From: Rhodococcus jostii RHA1
Lineage (GTDB): Bacteria; Actinomycetota; Actinomycetes; Mycobacteriales; Mycobacteriaceae
Direction: 5' to 3'
NCBI RefSeq assembly: GCF_000014565.1
Contig: NC_008268.1
Span: forward strand, 936,001-1,000,000
DNA: 64,000 nucleotides
Under the pieces are notes generated by a model that was not told where the DNA came from, searched no databases, and was given only the letters and a program-made list of their open reading frames with translations. Within the stretch, counting starts at the first letter, position 1. Every line of letters starts with the position of its first letter. This document shows, one piece after another, positions 18,064 through 28,523 of this stretch. The position numbers and the translations under genes are program-made.

Positions 18064-18100
18064 GCTGCCCTGACGGTTCGCTCTCTCGGTCGGAGTCTCG

Positions 18101-19066
18101 ATGTTCAAACTCTTGATTTTCACGCTGGTCGGCGTGGGTGCCCAGCTGGTCGACGGCGCTCTCGGCATGGCCTTCGGCGTGACTGCGACCACCCTGCTCG
18201 TGTTCAGCGGCGTCGGACCGGCACACGCCAGCGCAGCAGTGCATTTCGCCGAGGTCGGCACCACACTCGCCTCCGGCGCGTCGCACTGGCGGTTCCGCAA
18301 CATCGACTGGTCCCTCGTCCTGCGCCTCGGCGTCCCCGGCGCCGCCGGCGCGTTCCTCGGTGCGACGGTGCTGTCCCAGTTGTCGACGGCCGCCGCCGTT
18401 CCCGTGACGTCGACGATCCTGCTGGCGATCGGTATCTACGTCCTCCTCCGCTTCTCCATCCGTCCTCCCGCCGTCAACGACGCCCGGACGTCGCCGCACA
18501 CGGCGAAGTTCCTGTCACCGCTCGGACTGTTCGGTGGATTCATCGACGCGAGCGGCGGCGGCGGCTGGGGGCCGATCACCACCAGCACGCTGCTCTCGCG
18601 CGGCAAGACCGCACCGCGCACCGTCATCGGTTCGGTCAGCGCGTCGGAGTTCCTGGTGTCCGCCGCGGCCAGCATCGGTTTCATCTTCGGTCTCGGCAGC
18701 GACTTCTTCGACAACATCCCCATCATCGCGGGGCTGGCCCTCGGCGGCATCATCGCCGCCCCGCTCGCCGCGTGGCTCGTCAGCCGGGTGCCCGCGACCC
18801 TTCTGGGTACCGGTGTCGGCGGCATCATCATCATCACCAACGCGCAGAAGCTGTTCAAGACGTTCGAGGTGACCGGCGTCGCCGCGACCCTGGGGTACCT
18901 CGCTCTCGTCGCGGTGTGGGCCGGACTGCTGGTCGTCGCCTGGCGCCGCTCGCGTCTCAGCGCGGCAGAGGCCGCGGGCGATCTGCACCGGATCGACTCC
19001 GAGAACGACACGCCGATCGAGTCGGAAGCCCCGTCGCTGGAGCCGTCCACCGGCGAGAAGGCCTGA
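18101..19066 (+). CDS. Sulfite exporter TauE/SafE family protein
   Basis: A 321-residue membrane permease with about eight hydrophobic segments in two similar halves. The N-terminal LVGVGAQLVDGALGMAFGVT and the mid-protein GLFGGFIDASGGGGWGPITTSTLL are the paired TauE/SafE signature regions. The C-terminal 40 residues are polar and acidic, probably cytoplasmic. Members export sulfite, sulfoacetate or other organic anions. The cysteine-ended leader peptide upstream suggests a sulfur-linked role here. The ATG at 18101 has CGGAG 5 bp upstream. Confidence 0.9.
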   Translation: MFKLLIFTLVGVGAQLVDGALGMAFGVTATTLLVFSGVGPAHASAAVHFAEVGTTLASGASHWRFRNIDWSLVLRLGVPGAAGAFLGATVLSQLSTAAAVPVTSTILLAIGIYVLLRFSIRPPAVNDARTSPHTAKFLSPLGLFGGFIDASGGGGWGPITTSTLLSRGKTAPRTVIGSVSASEFLVSAAASIGFIFGLGSDFFDNIPIIAGLALGGIIAAPLAAWLVSRVPATLLGTGVGGIIIITNAQKLFKTFEVTGVAATLGYLALVAVWAGLLVVAWRRSRLSAAEAAGDLHRIDSENDTPIESEAPSLEPSTGEKA

Positions 19067-19188
19067 CCTCACCTCCCACCCTCCCCTCCGCAGGACATCT
19101 GCCACACCGCATCCTTACCAGCGGGTAACATTGGTTGCGGTTCGTGGCACCCGTCCGGTGCTCCAAGTGCGGAACAGTGAGGCATTTC

Positions 19189-21372
19189 ATGACTGAGCGT
19201 GTTGAGGTCGGCGGTCTGCAGGTCGCGAAGGTGCTCTACGACTTCGTGAACGAGGAGGCGCTGCCCGGGACCGGGGTGGACGCCGACGGGTTCTGGTCGG
19301 GTGCGGCCACGGTGATCGACGAGCTGGCGCCGAAGAACAAGGCCCTGCTGTCCACCCGCGACGACCTGCAGGCCCGGATCGACGGCTGGCACCGCGACCG
19401 GGCCGGGACCGCGATCGACCCGGCCGAGTACAAGGCGTTCCTGACCGAGATCGGGTACCTGGTGCCCGAACCGGCCCCCTTCGAGGTGTCCACGGCGAAC
19501 GTGGACACCGAGATCACCGCCACCGCCGGCCCGCAGCTGGTGGTCCCGGTCCTCAACGCCCGCTTCGCCCTGAACGCCTCCAACGCCCGGTGGGGGTCGC
19601 TGTACGACGCCCTGTACGGCACCAACGCCATCCCCGACGACGGCGGCGCGGAGGCGGGCGCCACCTACAACAAGGTCCGCGGCGACCGGGTCATCGCCTG
19701 GGCCCGCACCTTCCTCGACACCGCCGCCCCCCTCGCGCAGGGGTCGCACGCCGACGCCGCCCGCTACACCGTCGACGGCACCGCGCTGACCGTGCAGCTC
19801 GCCGACGGCACCGTCACCGGGCTGGCGGAGCCGGGTAAGTTCGTCGGCTACCTCGGCGACCCGGCCGCCCCGACCAGTGTGCTGCTGCGCAATCACGGGT
19901 TGCACGCGGAAATCCAGATCGACCCCACCTCCCCGATCGGGTCCACCGACACCGCCGGGGTCAAGGACGTGGTGCTCGAGTCCGCGGTCACCACCATCAT
20001 GGACTTCGAGGACTCCGTCGCCGCCGTCGACGCCGACGACAAGGTGATCGGCTACCGCAACTGGCTGGGCCTCAACCGCGGCGACCTGACCGAGGAGATG
20101 ACCAAGGGCGGCACCGCGTTCACCCGCCGCCTCAACCCGGACCGCACCTACACCGCCCCGGACGGGTCCGAGCTCACCCTGCACGGGCGGTCGCTGCTGT
20201 TCGTCCGCAACGTCGGGCACCTGATGACCACCCCGGCGATCCTGCACGGCGACGGCACCGAAATCCCCGAGGGCATCCTCGACGCCCTGATCACCTCCCT
20301 GTGCGCCGTCCACGGACTCAGCACGGGCGAGGCGACGGGGCCGTTGGTCAACTCCCGCACCGGGTCGATCTACATCGTCAAACCCAAGCAGCACGGCCCC
20401 GACGAGGTCGCGTTCACCACCGAACTGTTCGGCCGCGTCGAGCAGGTCCTCGGGCTGCCCGCCAACACCCTCAAGGTCGGCATCATGGACGAGGAACGCC
20501 GCACCACCGTCAACCTCGCCGCCTGCATCAACGAAGCCCGGGAGCGGGTGGTGTTCATCAACACCGGGTTCCTCGACCGCACCGGCGACGAGATCCACAC
20601 CTCGATGGAGGCCGGGCCGATGATCCGCAAGGCCGAGATGAAGAAGCAGACCTGGATCACCGCCTACGAGGACTGGAACGTCGACACCGGACTCGCCTGC
20701 GGGCTGCAGGGGCGGGCGCAGATCGGCAAGGGCATGTGGGCGATGACCGAGCTGATGGCCGAGATGCTCGACCAGAAGATCGGCCACCCCAAGGCCGGCG
20801 CGAACACCGCATGGGTGCCGTCCCCGACCGGGGCCACCCTGCACGCCACCCACTACCACCAGGTCGACGTCGTCGCCGTCCAAAACCAGCTGAAGGGCAC
20901 CCGGCGGGCCACCCTCGACGAGATCCTCACCATCCCCCTCGCCCCCAGCACCGACTGGTCCGACGCCGAGAAACAGGAAGAACTCGACAACAACTGCCAG
21001 TCCATCCTCGGCTACGTGGTCCGCTGGATCGACGCCGGCGTCGGCTGCTCCAAGGTCCCCGACATCCACGACGTCGCCCTGATGGAAGACCGCGCCACCC
21101 TCCGCATCTCCTCCCAGCTGCTGGCGAACTGGATCCGGCACGGCGTGGTCACCGCCGACCAGGTCGTGCAGTCACTGCAACGGATGGCCCCGATCGTGGA
21201 CCGGCAGAACCAGAACGACCCCACCTACCGGCCCCTGGCCCCGGACTTCGACACCAACATCGCCTTCCAGGCCGCGAAGGAACTCATCCTCGACGGCACC
21301 ACCCAACCCTCCGGCTACACCGAACCGATCCTGCACCGCCGCCGCCGCGAATACAAAGCAGCCAACGCCTGA
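19189..21372 (+). CDS. glcB: Malate synthase G
   Basis: A 727-residue monomeric malate synthase that condenses glyoxylate and acetyl-CoA to malate and CoA in the glyoxylate bypass. Landmarks are [16 protein letters not shown] (Mg and glyoxylate binding), [33 protein letters not shown] and [16 protein letters not shown]. The length fits isoform G. The ATG at 19189 ([20 protein letters not shown]) has GTGAGG 6 bp upstream; an earlier in-frame ATG at 19135 lacks homology. No isocitrate lyase is in the window. Codon use is extremely biased (strong C/G endings), typical of a highly expressed gene. Confidence 0.97.
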   Translation: MTERVEVGGLQVAKVLYDFVNEEALPGTGVDADGFWSGAATVIDELAPKNKALLSTRDDLQARIDGWHRDRAGTAIDPAEYKAFLTEIGYLVPEPAPFEVSTANVDTEITATAGPQLVVPVLNARFALNASNARWGSLYDALYGTNAIPDDGGAEAGATYNKVRGDRVIAWARTFLDTAAPLAQGSHADAARYTVDGTALTVQLADGTVTGLAEPGKFVGYLGDPAAPTSVLLRNHGLHAEIQIDPTSPIGSTDTAGVKDVVLESAVTTIMDFEDSVAAVDADDKVIGYRNWLGLNRGDLTEEMTKGGTAFTRRLNPDRTYTAPDGSELTLHGRSLLFVRNVGHLMTTPAILHGDGTEIPEGILDALITSLCAVHGLSTGEATGPLVNSRTGSIYIVKPKQHGPDEVAFTTELFGRVEQVLGLPANTLKVGIMDEERRTTVNLAACINEARERVVFINTGFLDRTGDEIHTSMEAGPMIRKAEMKKQTWITAYEDWNVDTGLACGLQGRAQIGKGMWAMTELMAEMLDQKIGHPKAGANTAWVPSPTGATLHATHYHQVDVVAVQNQLKGTRRATLDEILTIPLAPSTDWSDAEKQEELDNNCQSILGYVVRWIDAGVGCSKVPDIHDVALMEDRATLRISSQLLANWIRHGVVTADQVVQSLQRMAPIVDRQNQNDPTYRPLAPDFDTNIAFQAAKELILDGTTQPSGYTEPILHRRRREYKAANA

Positions 21373-21385
21373 CCGGTAGTTTCCC

Positions 21386-21431
21386 CACGTGAGTGGCGAA
21401 GCGTCCCGCGGGACGCTTCGCCACTCACGTG
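21386..21431. terminator. 46-bp perfect palindrome downstream of glcB
   Basis: Two 23-base arms, beginning CACGTGAGTGGCGAAGCG and centred on CCG|CGG at 21408/21409, are exactly complementary with no spacer. It begins 13 bp after the malate synthase stop and ends 77 bp before the next gene. A hairpin of this strength would terminate transcription or protect the mRNA 3' end. Confidence 0.85.
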
Positions 21432-21508
21432 TCAGGCCGGGGTGATCCTGCGCATCACTACACTGCGAGGGTCAACGTCGAACTCGTCGGACAGGGGCTG
21501 GATAGCAC

Positions 21509-23296
21509 GTGGGGCAGCATCGCGGCGAATCGCGCGCCAGGGGTATCAGCAGGGGGCCTTTGATCGTGCTCGGTCTCGTCGTCGTGATCGCGGCGGGTGT
21601 GGTGGGCTGGTTCCAGTTGCGTGACCGGATTACCGATCAGGGCGTGGCTGCCGCGGGCGCCTGCGTCGAAGGCGAATCCGTGCTCGCGGTCGCGGCGGAT
21701 CCGGACATCGCACCCCAGCTCCAGACTCTCGCCGACCATTTCACGGAGACTGCTCCGGTGATCCGCGATCAGTGCGTGTCGGTGACGGTCACTGCCGTCG
21801 CGTCCGACACCGTGCGCGACGCCTTGTCCGCGGGGCCGGACGGCCCGTGGGACGCAGCGGCACTCGGGCCTCGCCCCGCTCTGTGGATTCCGTCGAGCTC
21901 GCATTCCGTCAAGCAGCTGTCGGCGACCGGCGTCATCAGCGGCGAAGCGCGTCCCGTGGCGACCAGTCCCGTCGTGCTCGCGGTCCGGACGGCGTTCGCG
22001 AACGCGCCGGGCACACCGGCGATCGACTGGAAGGACTTGCCGTCGCTGCAGACCGGCCGCGACTCCCTCGCGACTCTCGGCCTGCCGGGCTGGGGCAGCC
22101 TGGGCATGGCGCTCCCCGTCGGCCCCGGCGCCGAGAGCACGGAGACGGCAGTCGAAGCGGTCGCAGCCGCGGTCACGGGAAGCCCCACGGGTCCGGTGAC
22201 GGAGGAGCAGGCTCGTTCCGCTCCCGTCACGTCGGCACTCACCGGTCTGGCGCTCGGCTACGAGGCGTCGTCGGGGACGAAGCCCGCGACGACGCGGGAG
22301 GCGCTCACCGCGCTGGCCGAGCAGGGCGATCCTGCCACCTCCGGCATCCACGCGGTTGCGGCCACCGAACAGCAGGTCTACCAGGCCCTGCGCGACGCAC
22401 CCGGAGCAGACATCACCGCATCGATGCCGAAAGGCCCGACACCCGTGGCAGATCACCCGGCGGCCGTCCTCGCGGGCCCGTCCGTCGACGAGACGCAGAG
22501 CCGCGCCGCCGCACAGTTCGCGGAGTTCGTCCGTCGACCCGAACAGGCGCAGGACTTGGCCGACGCCGGGTTCCGGGTCGAGGGACTGGCCCGGCCCGAC
22601 GACACCGCGCTGGCCTTTCCCGGTTTCGAATCCACCCTCGTTCCCGCGGACGCGGCCGCTGCGGCCGAGCTGATGCAGGTGATCCGGAATCCGATCACCC
22701 CCCGCACCTCCACCGTCCTGCTCGACGTTTCCAGCTCGATGGGAGAGCGCGAGGGGACGGCGACGCGCCTGGCGAACACGACGGCAGCGCTCGCAGCCCA
22801 CGTGGACCGTTCTCCGGACTCGTCGAACCTCGGGCTGTGGGAGTACAGCACGACGCTCGACGGGTCGCGGCCGTACACGACCGTGGTCGCGACCGGCCCC
22901 CTATCGGCGGGCGGTTTCACGGAGGGCACCCGCAGGCAGGCACTCGACGCCCGGCTCGCCGAGGCGACACCCGCTACCGGGTCCTCGACGTACACGTCGC
23001 TCGAAGCGGCGTACAAGAGCGCGGTCGACGGATACTCGCCGGGCCGGACCAACTCGGTGCTGCTCGTCACCGACGGCGCCAACGACGACTCCGTTGCGCG
23101 CGCGGATCTGCTGTCCGCTATCGCGGCGGCCTCGAGCACGTCGAAGCCGGTGCGCATCGACGTCGTGACGATCGGCGAGAACTCCGACCTCAACACGTTG
23201 CAGGCGTTGGCCGATCGCACCGGCGGGTCGCTGGAGAAGGTCGCGTCCTCGGACGGCGCGGCACTGCCGACCGCGATCAGTAAGCTGCTGTCGTGA
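21509..23296 (+). CDS. Solute-binding and VWA domain membrane protein
   Basis: A 595-residue protein with one N-terminal membrane anchor (GPLIVLGLVVVIAAGVVGWF), so the rest is extracytoplasmic. Residues 50-380 resemble a type 2 periplasmic binding protein (LQTLADHFTE, AALGPRPALWIPSS, WKDLPSL). From about residue 400 a von Willebrand factor A domain carries the MIDAS motif DVSSSMGE (DxSxS) and the later NSVLLVTDGAND. GTG start at 21509. It is translationally coupled to the metallophosphoesterase gene (GTGA overlap). The family's function is not established; a surface complex role is inference. Confidence 0.88.
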   Translation: MGQHRGESRARGISRGPLIVLGLVVVIAAGVVGWFQLRDRITDQGVAAAGACVEGESVLAVAADPDIAPQLQTLADHFTETAPVIRDQCVSVTVTAVASDTVRDALSAGPDGPWDAAALGPRPALWIPSSSHSVKQLSATGVISGEARPVATSPVVLAVRTAFANAPGTPAIDWKDLPSLQTGRDSLATLGLPGWGSLGMALPVGPGAESTETAVEAVAAAVTGSPTGPVTEEQARSAPVTSALTGLALGYEASSGTKPATTREALTALAEQGDPATSGIHAVAATEQQVYQALRDAPGADITASMPKGPTPVADHPAAVLAGPSVDETQSRAAAQFAEFVRRPEQAQDLADAGFRVEGLARPDDTALAFPGFESTLVPADAAAAAELMQVIRNPITPRTSTVLLDVSSSMGEREGTATRLANTTAALAAHVDRSPDSSNLGLWEYSTTLDGSRPYTTVVATGPLSAGGFTEGTRRQALDARLAEATPATGSSTYTSLEAAYKSAVDGYSPGRTNSVLLVTDGANDDSVARADLLSAIAAASSTSKPVRIDVVTIGENSDLNTLQALADRTGGSLEKVASSDGAALPTAISKLLS

Positions 23297-24447
23297 CGAG
23301 GCTCCTGGTCTTCGCGGTCTTCCTCGCACTCGTCACGTGGTGGCTCCATCGGCGACTCGTGCGGGCCACCGGGCTGGGCCGGCCCTGGTCGGTGGCCGTC
23401 GACGTGACCCTCGTGGTCCTGTGGGTTCTCGCGGTCATCGGCGTCGGCAGCGGCGAAGCCTTCGATCCGGGATGGGCGCGTCCCCCGGGGTGGGTGGGCT
23501 GGGTGTGGCTCGGCGCGATGTTCTATCTGGTGCTCGGGCTTCTCCTGGTCGCGTTGGTGTCGCTGCTGACGCGGCTGTTCGGCCGCCTGCGCGGCACCGG
23601 GAACGACGAACAGGTCGATCTGTCGCGACGGCGAAGCCTGCGCATCGCCACCACCGTCGTCGTGGTGGGTGCCGTCGGCGCCGCCGGTTACGGGGTGTCG
23701 GAGGCCGCGCGGCCTCGGATCGTGCGGGTTCGGGTGCCGCTGAAGCGTCTGCCCGCCGAGTTCGACGGTGTGCGTGTGGCGCTCGTGTCCGACCTTCACG
23801 TCGGCCCGGCGCGAGGAGTGGATTTCACCCGGCGGGTCGTCGACCTGGTGAACGCGGAGCAGCCGGATCTCGTCGCGATCGCGGGCGATCTGGTCGACGG
23901 GACCGTCGCCAAGGTGTCGCCCGATCTGCAACCGCTCGGCGACCTCGAGGCCCCGCTCGGAGTGTTCGGTGTCAGCGGCAATCACGAGTTCTACGCCGAC
24001 GACGGTGGCCGGTGGCTGGACGTGTGGGACCGGCTGGGCATCCGGACGCTACGCAACGAGCGCGCGACGATCACCCGGGGCGGCGCCACCCTCGACATCG
24101 CGGGCATCCACGACTATTCCTCGCCGACCCCGTACGAACCCGATCTTCCGGCCGCGCTCGCCGGACGCGACCCGTCGACGTTCGTCGTGCTGCTCGCGCA
24201 CGAACCGCGGCAGGCACTCGAAGCGTCCGACCTCGGTGTCGACCTGCAACTGTCGGGGCACACGCACGGTGGGCAGATGTGGCCGCTGCGTTATCTGGTG
24301 CCGCTGCAGCAGCCGTCGGTGACGGGACTGGACCGCATCGGGAACACCGTCCTCTACACGACCCGCGGTGTGGGCACGTGGGGTCCGCCCGTGCGGGTGG
24401 GCGCCCCACCGGAGATCACGATCCTGGAGCTGGTGCGCGAGGACTGA
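23293..24447 (+). CDS. Membrane metallophosphoesterase (calcineurin-like)
   Basis: A 384-residue protein. Three or four hydrophobic segments in the first 130 residues precede a calcineurin-type phosphoesterase domain. Metal-binding motifs occur in order: VSDLHVG (DxH), AGDLVDG (GDxxDG), GNHEFY (GNH), LLAHEP (H) and LSGHTHGGQ (GHTH). The arrangement matches the YkuE/YaeI-type enzymes, some of which act on lipid or nucleotide phosphates; the substrate is unknown here. The GTG start overlaps the previous stop. A hairpin follows the gene. Confidence 0.93.
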   Translation: MTRLLVFAVFLALVTWWLHRRLVRATGLGRPWSVAVDVTLVVLWVLAVIGVGSGEAFDPGWARPPGWVGWVWLGAMFYLVLGLLLVALVSLLTRLFGRLRGTGNDEQVDLSRRRSLRIATTVVVVGAVGAAGYGVSEAARPRIVRVRVPLKRLPAEFDGVRVALVSDLHVGPARGVDFTRRVVDLVNAEQPDLVAIAGDLVDGTVAKVSPDLQPLGDLEAPLGVFGVSGNHEFYADDGGRWLDVWDRLGIRTLRNERATITRGGATLDIAGIHDYSSPTPYEPDLPAALAGRDPSTFVVLLAHEPRQALEASDLGVDLQLSGHTHGGQMWPLRYLVPLQQPSVTGLDRIGNTVLYTTRGVGTWGPPVRVGAPPEITILELVRED

Positions 24448-24453
24448 GCGAGC

Positions 24454-24485
24454 GATGCCCGCCCCGCGTGAGCGGGACGGGCATC
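24454..24485. terminator. Terminator between phosphoesterase and gcvP
   Basis: A 14-bp stem with one mismatch (GATGCCCG...CGGGCATC outside, CCCGC-GTGA-GCGGG inside) lies in the 42-bp gap between the convergent phosphoesterase and gcvP genes. It probably works in both directions. Confidence 0.75.
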
Positions 24486-24489
24486 TGTG

Positions 24490-27342
24490 TCAGGCGCCTT
24501 CGAATGCGGAGATCGGCGGGCAGGAGCACACGAGGTTGCGGTCGCCGTGTGCACCGTCGATGCGCCGCACCGCCGGCCACACCTTCGGCCGTGCCTTGCC
24601 CCGGGGGAACACCGCCGTCTCACGGGTGTAGGGGTGGTTCCACTCCGCGACGAGGCAACCGGACGTGTGCGGGGCACCGCGCAGCGGGTTGTCGTCCACC
24701 GGCCACTCCCCCGCGCCCACGCGGTCGATCTCGGCGCGGATCGCGATCATCGCCTCGCAGAAGGCGTCGATCTCTTCGAGGTTCTCGCTCTCGGTGGGCT
24801 CCACCATGAGGGTGCCCGCCACCGGGAAGCTCATCGTCGGTGCGTGGAATCCGTAGTCGGCGAGGCGCTTTGCGACGTCGTCGACGGTCACACCGGTGTC
24901 CTTGGTGATCGGCCGGAGGTCGAGGATGCACTCGTGGGCCACCATTCCGCCCTCGCCGGTGTAGAGGACGGGGAAGTACTCGTCCAGGCGGCGCGCGATG
25001 TAGTTGGCCGAGGCGATGGCGGTCAGGCTTGCGCGGCGCAGCCCGACGGCGCCCATCATCCGGATGTACGCCCACGTGATCGGGAGGATCGACGCACTGC
25101 CGTAGGGGGCCGCGGAGATCGGTCCGGCCGTGCCGAGTTCCGGTGCGAGCGGATGCCCGGGCAGGAACGGCGTGAGGTGGGACCGCACACCGATCGGACC
25201 GACGCCGGGGCCACCGCCACCGTGCGGGATGCAGAACGTCTTGTGCAGGTTGAGGTGGCTCACGTCGCCGCCGAACCGGCCGGGACGGGCCAGGCCGACA
25301 AGGGCGTTGAGGTTGGCGCCGTCGACGTACACCTGGCCGCCGGCGTCGTGGACGGCGGCGCAGATGTCGGCGATCTCGTGCTCGTACACACCGTGTGTGG
25401 ACGGGTAGGTGATCATGATCGCCGCGAGGCGCTCGGCATGGTCGGCGATCTTCGCGCGCAGATCGTCCAGGTCCACGTCACCGTTGGGGCGGCACGCCAC
25501 GACCTCGACGCGCATCCCGGCCATGACCGCGGATGCGGCGTTGGTGCCGTGGGCGCTCGACGGGATGAGGCAGGTGTCGCGGTGGTCGTCTCCGCGGCTG
25601 AGGTGGTAGTTGCGGATCGCGAGCAGCCCCGCGTACTCGCCCTGGCTACCGGCATTCGGCTGCAGGCTGACTGCGTCGTAGCCGGTGACGGCCACGAGCC
25701 AGTTCTCGAGGTCCTTGATGATGCGGAGAATTCCCGGTGTGTCCCCGGTCGGCGCGAACGGGTGCAGTCCGGCGAACGCGGGCCAGGTGATCGCTTCCAT
25801 CTCGGCGGTGGCATTGAGCTTCATCGTGCAGGAACCGAGTGGGATCATGCTTCGGTCGAGTGCGATGTCCTTGTCGGACAACGCCCGCAGGTAGCGCAGC
25901 ATCGCCGTCTCGGTGCGATACCGGGTGAAGGCCTCGTGCTGCAGGTAGTCGGATCCGCGGAGCTGCGCGTCGGGGACGGACGTGCCCACCTCCTCGGTCA
26001 CGGCGCCTTCGCCGCCGAACGCCGCCAGAACCTGGGTGACGTCGTCGGCGGTGGTGGCCTCGTCGCACGCGATGGCGACGTGATCGGCGTCGACGAGCCG
26101 CAGGTTGATGCCGGCGTCCTTCGCCTTCGCCACCACGTCCGCGGCTCGGCCGTCCACTCGAACGAGGATCGTGTCGAAGTAGTGTTCGTGGACGACGACG
26201 GCCCCGGTCTTGCGGAGCGCGGCGGCCAGCGAGTGCGCCGTGTTCGCCACGCGCAGGGCGATCGCCTTCAAGCCCTCGGCGCCGTGGTAGCTGGCGTACA
26301 TGGCCGCCAGAATCGCCAGCAACACCTGAGCGGTGCAGATGTTCGACGTCGCCTTCTCGCGGCGAATGTGCTGCTCGCGGGTCTGCAGCGCCAGCCGGTA
26401 CGCCTTGTCGCCGTCGGCGTCGACGGAGACGCCCACCAGACGGCCGGGGAGTTGACGTGCGTGCTTGGTGTGCACGGCGAGGTAGCCGGCGTGCGGGCCA
26501 CCGAAGCCCATGGGGACACCGAACCGCTGGGTGGTGCCGAAGCAGGCGTCGGCCCCGATCTCGCCGGGCGGGGTGAGGAGGGTGAGTGCCAGCAGATCCG
26601 CCCCGACCGCGACCAGTGCGCCGCGCTCGTGGGCGGCGGCGATCACGTCGGTGTAGTCGACGATACGGCCGGACCCGCCGGGCATCTGGGCGAGGACGCC
26701 GAAGAAGTCACCGTCCGGAAGGCCGACGGACAGGTCGGCCACGACGATCTCGATGCCGAGCGGCTCGGCCCGGGTCTCGACGACGGCCAGCGTCTGCGGG
26801 AACAGGTCGGCGTCGACGACGAACCGCGGGGACTTGCTCTTGCTCGCCCGGCGCAACAGCGTCATCGCCTCGGCGGCGGCGGTGGCCTCATCGAGCATCG
26901 ACGAGTTGGCGACCTCCATGCCGGTCAGGTCGGCGACCATCGTCTGGAAGTTGAGGAGCGCTTCGAGCCGGCCCTGGCTGATCTCGGGCTGGTACGGCGT
27001 GTAGGCCGTGTACCAGGCCGGGTTCTCGATGATGTTCCGGATCAGGACCGGCGGGGTGAGGGTGTCGTAGTAGCCGAGACCGATCATGGACGTCGCCACG
27101 GTGTTCTGCGCGGCGAGTGTGGACAGTTCGGCGAGCGCTTCGTGCTCGGACACCGGCGCGGGCAGTGCGTCGAGGCCGTCGGCGATGCCGGCCGTGACCC
27201 CGTCCAGGATGACGGCGGGGACGGCCTTCGACGCGAGGTCGTCGAGCGAATCGGCTCCGACCAGTTCGAGAATGTGCGCGAGTTCCGCAGCGTTCGGGCC
27301 GACATGACGATCGGCGAATGTACGGCTTCCAGCGTCGATCAC
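24490..27342 (-). CDS. gcvP: Glycine dehydrogenase (decarboxylating), P protein
   Basis: A 950-residue fused-type P protein of the glycine cleavage system; it decarboxylates glycine with PLP and passes the aminomethyl group to lipoyl GcvH. The PLP lysine is in [17 protein letters not shown] (about residue 700). Other landmarks are the N-terminal [29 protein letters not shown] and [10 protein letters not shown]. The GTG at 27342 has GGGAG 5 bp upstream and gives the family N-terminus; the frame stays open further upstream but that region is the riboswitch leader. gcvH is in the same strand block at 30789. Confidence 0.97.
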   Translation of the reverse strand: MIDAGSRTFADRHVGPNAAELAHILELVGADSLDDLASKAVPAVILDGVTAGIADGLDALPAPVSEHEALAELSTLAAQNTVATSMIGLGYYDTLTPPVLIRNIIENPAWYTAYTPYQPEISQGRLEALLNFQTMVADLTGMEVANSSMLDEATAAAEAMTLLRRASKSKSPRFVVDADLFPQTLAVVETRAEPLGIEIVVADLSVGLPDGDFFGVLAQMPGGSGRIVDYTDVIAAAHERGALVAVGADLLALTLLTPPGEIGADACFGTTQRFGVPMGFGGPHAGYLAVHTKHARQLPGRLVGVSVDADGDKAYRLALQTREQHIRREKATSNICTAQVLLAILAAMYASYHGAEGLKAIALRVANTAHSLAAALRKTGAVVVHEHYFDTILVRVDGRAADVVAKAKDAGINLRLVDADHVAIACDEATTADDVTQVLAAFGGEGAVTEEVGTSVPDAQLRGSDYLQHEAFTRYRTETAMLRYLRALSDKDIALDRSMIPLGSCTMKLNATAEMEAITWPAFAGLHPFAPTGDTPGILRIIKDLENWLVAVTGYDAVSLQPNAGSQGEYAGLLAIRNYHLSRGDDHRDTCLIPSSAHGTNAASAVMAGMRVEVVACRPNGDVDLDDLRAKIADHAERLAAIMITYPSTHGVYEHEIADICAAVHDAGGQVYVDGANLNALVGLARPGRFGGDVSHLNLHKTFCIPHGGGGPGVGPIGVRSHLTPFLPGHPLAPELGTAGPISAAPYGSASILPITWAYIRMMGAVGLRRASLTAIASANYIARRLDEYFPVLYTGEGGMVAHECILDLRPITKDTGVTVDDVAKRLADYGFHAPTMSFPVAGTLMVEPTESENLEEIDAFCEAMIAIRAEIDRVGAGEWPVDDNPLRGAPHTSGCLVAEWNHPYTRETAVFPRGKARPKVWPAVRRIDGAHGDRNLVCSCPPISAFEGA

Positions 27343-27419
27343 GACAACTCCCAAGCAGTTCGCAGGATCAGGACACGCCCCGCGTAGCGGAACGTCCCTC
27401 CCCCTCTGTCGCCTGCTCG

Positions 27420-27640
27420 AGTCGAGCGCCTGAGAGATTCGGTACCGTCGTTCGCGGTTGAAGACGGCCCTTTCCCCGTGGGCGGGTGGGTGCTCCCACC
27501 GCTTTCCAGAGACGTCGGAGCCCGCACGGTCCTGTCTGCCTGAGAGATTGACGGGGAGGTGTTGCTCCTTCGGCGCCCGAACTCCTGCACACACGATGTT
27601 TCTGTGCTTGCAGTGCCCGGAACTCTCCCGCACGGCGTCG
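27420..27640 (-). promoter_or_regulatory. Tandem glycine riboswitch upstream of gcvP
   Basis: Read on the minus strand, two aptamer-like units follow each other. Aptamer 1 (about 27632-27533) has GCGGGAGAG, GCGCCGAAGGAGCAA and AATCTCTCAGGCA. Aptamer 2 (about 27518-27424) has ACGTCTCTGGAAAG and AATCTCTCAGGCG. These are the conserved P1/P3 elements of glycine riboswitches; the two-aptamer architecture is the classical form. It ends about 80 bp before the gcvP start, so it would sense glycine to control cleavage-enzyme synthesis. Exact limits are approximate. Confidence 0.88.
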
Positions 27641-27709
27641 ACGCACCGCCAGTCTATGTCACGGCTACGGATGGCGGCGCAGGCAGCGCCGCGCTCCGAT
27701 GGAGGCGGG

Positions 27710-28330
27710 CTAGCCCGTCTTGCGGCTCGCGCGGTTCTTGCGCCGCGACGCCAGTTCGTCCTCGGGGCTCTGCTCGCTCGCGCCGCCATCGGCGCGCTCG
27801 GCCGGGAAATCGGCGATGGTGCCGGTCAGTTCGCGCATCGCACCGCTCACCGCGATACCGAAGACGCCCTGCCCGCCCTGGAGCAGATCGACGACCTCTT
27901 CGGGGGACGTGCACTCGTAGACCGTGGTCCCGTCCGAGAATAGTGTGATCTTCGCCAAGTCCCGCACTCCGCGCTTACGGAGGTGGTCGACGGCCACGCG
28001 GATGTTCTGCAAGGATATTCCGGTGTCGAGCAGACGCTTGACGATCTTGAGGACGAGGATGTCTTTGAACGAGTACAGCCGTTGGCTGCCCGAACCTGCT
28101 GCGCCACGAATGGACGGCACGACGAGCGAAGTGCGAGCCCAGTAATCGAGCTGGCGGTAGGTGATTCCCGCGATCTGGCAGGCGATGGGGACGCGGTATC
28201 CGACGAGGTCGTCGGGCACGGAATCGTCCGGGAAGAGGCCCGGTTGGATCTCCTCGGAGCTGAATTCGGACTCGGCAACGTTGTCGCCGGGCGCAAGATT
28301 CAGCGCATTCTCCTGCGGCCGATCTCCCAC
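27710..28330 (-). CDS. MerR family transcriptional regulator (Rv1830-like)
   Basis: A 206-residue regulator. An acidic N-terminus leads to a MerR-type winged helix-turn-helix ([28 protein letters not shown], residues about 45-72, then [20 protein letters not shown]). A helical dimer segment ([17 protein letters not shown]) and a C-terminal domain follow. By position it matches M. tuberculosis Rv1830, between the bifunctional nuclease and gcvP. No cysteine-rich metal-binding loop is seen, so it is not a metal sensor of the classical type. The effector is unknown. Confidence 0.9.
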   Translation of the reverse strand: MGDRPQENALNLAPGDNVAESEFSSEEIQPGLFPDDSVPDDLVGYRVPIACQIAGITYRQLDYWARTSLVVPSIRGAAGSGSQRLYSFKDILVLKIVKRLLDTGISLQNIRVAVDHLRKRGVRDLAKITLFSDGTTVYECTSPEEVVDLLQGGQGVFGIAVSGAMRELTGTIADFPAERADGGASEQSPEDELASRRKNRASRKTG

Positions 28331-28523
28331 TGACTACTCCCTCTCGCATGTTGCACTGAACCCGACGATCAGTGCGCCTGTGACGCGCGTCGCCAGTGCC
28401 CGCGGCACAGCCACAGCACATCGAGCGGCGCAAGCGCCACCAGTGACATCGAGCAAGCCCGTACCCTGAACCTACTCAGCGTACGCCCGATAGAATCTGC
28501 AGGGCAGAAAATCACTGCACTGA

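Noticed and set aside
19069..21141. 690-residue open frame antisense to malate synthase
   Set aside because: It is the high-G+C shadow of a strongly biased gene; composition is Val/Gly/Arg/Asp-rich without any recognised domain, while the sense frame is clearly glcB.
24487..27387. 966-residue open frame antisense to gcvP
   Set aside because: It mirrors gcvP codon positions and shows no domain; the sense gene is unmistakable.
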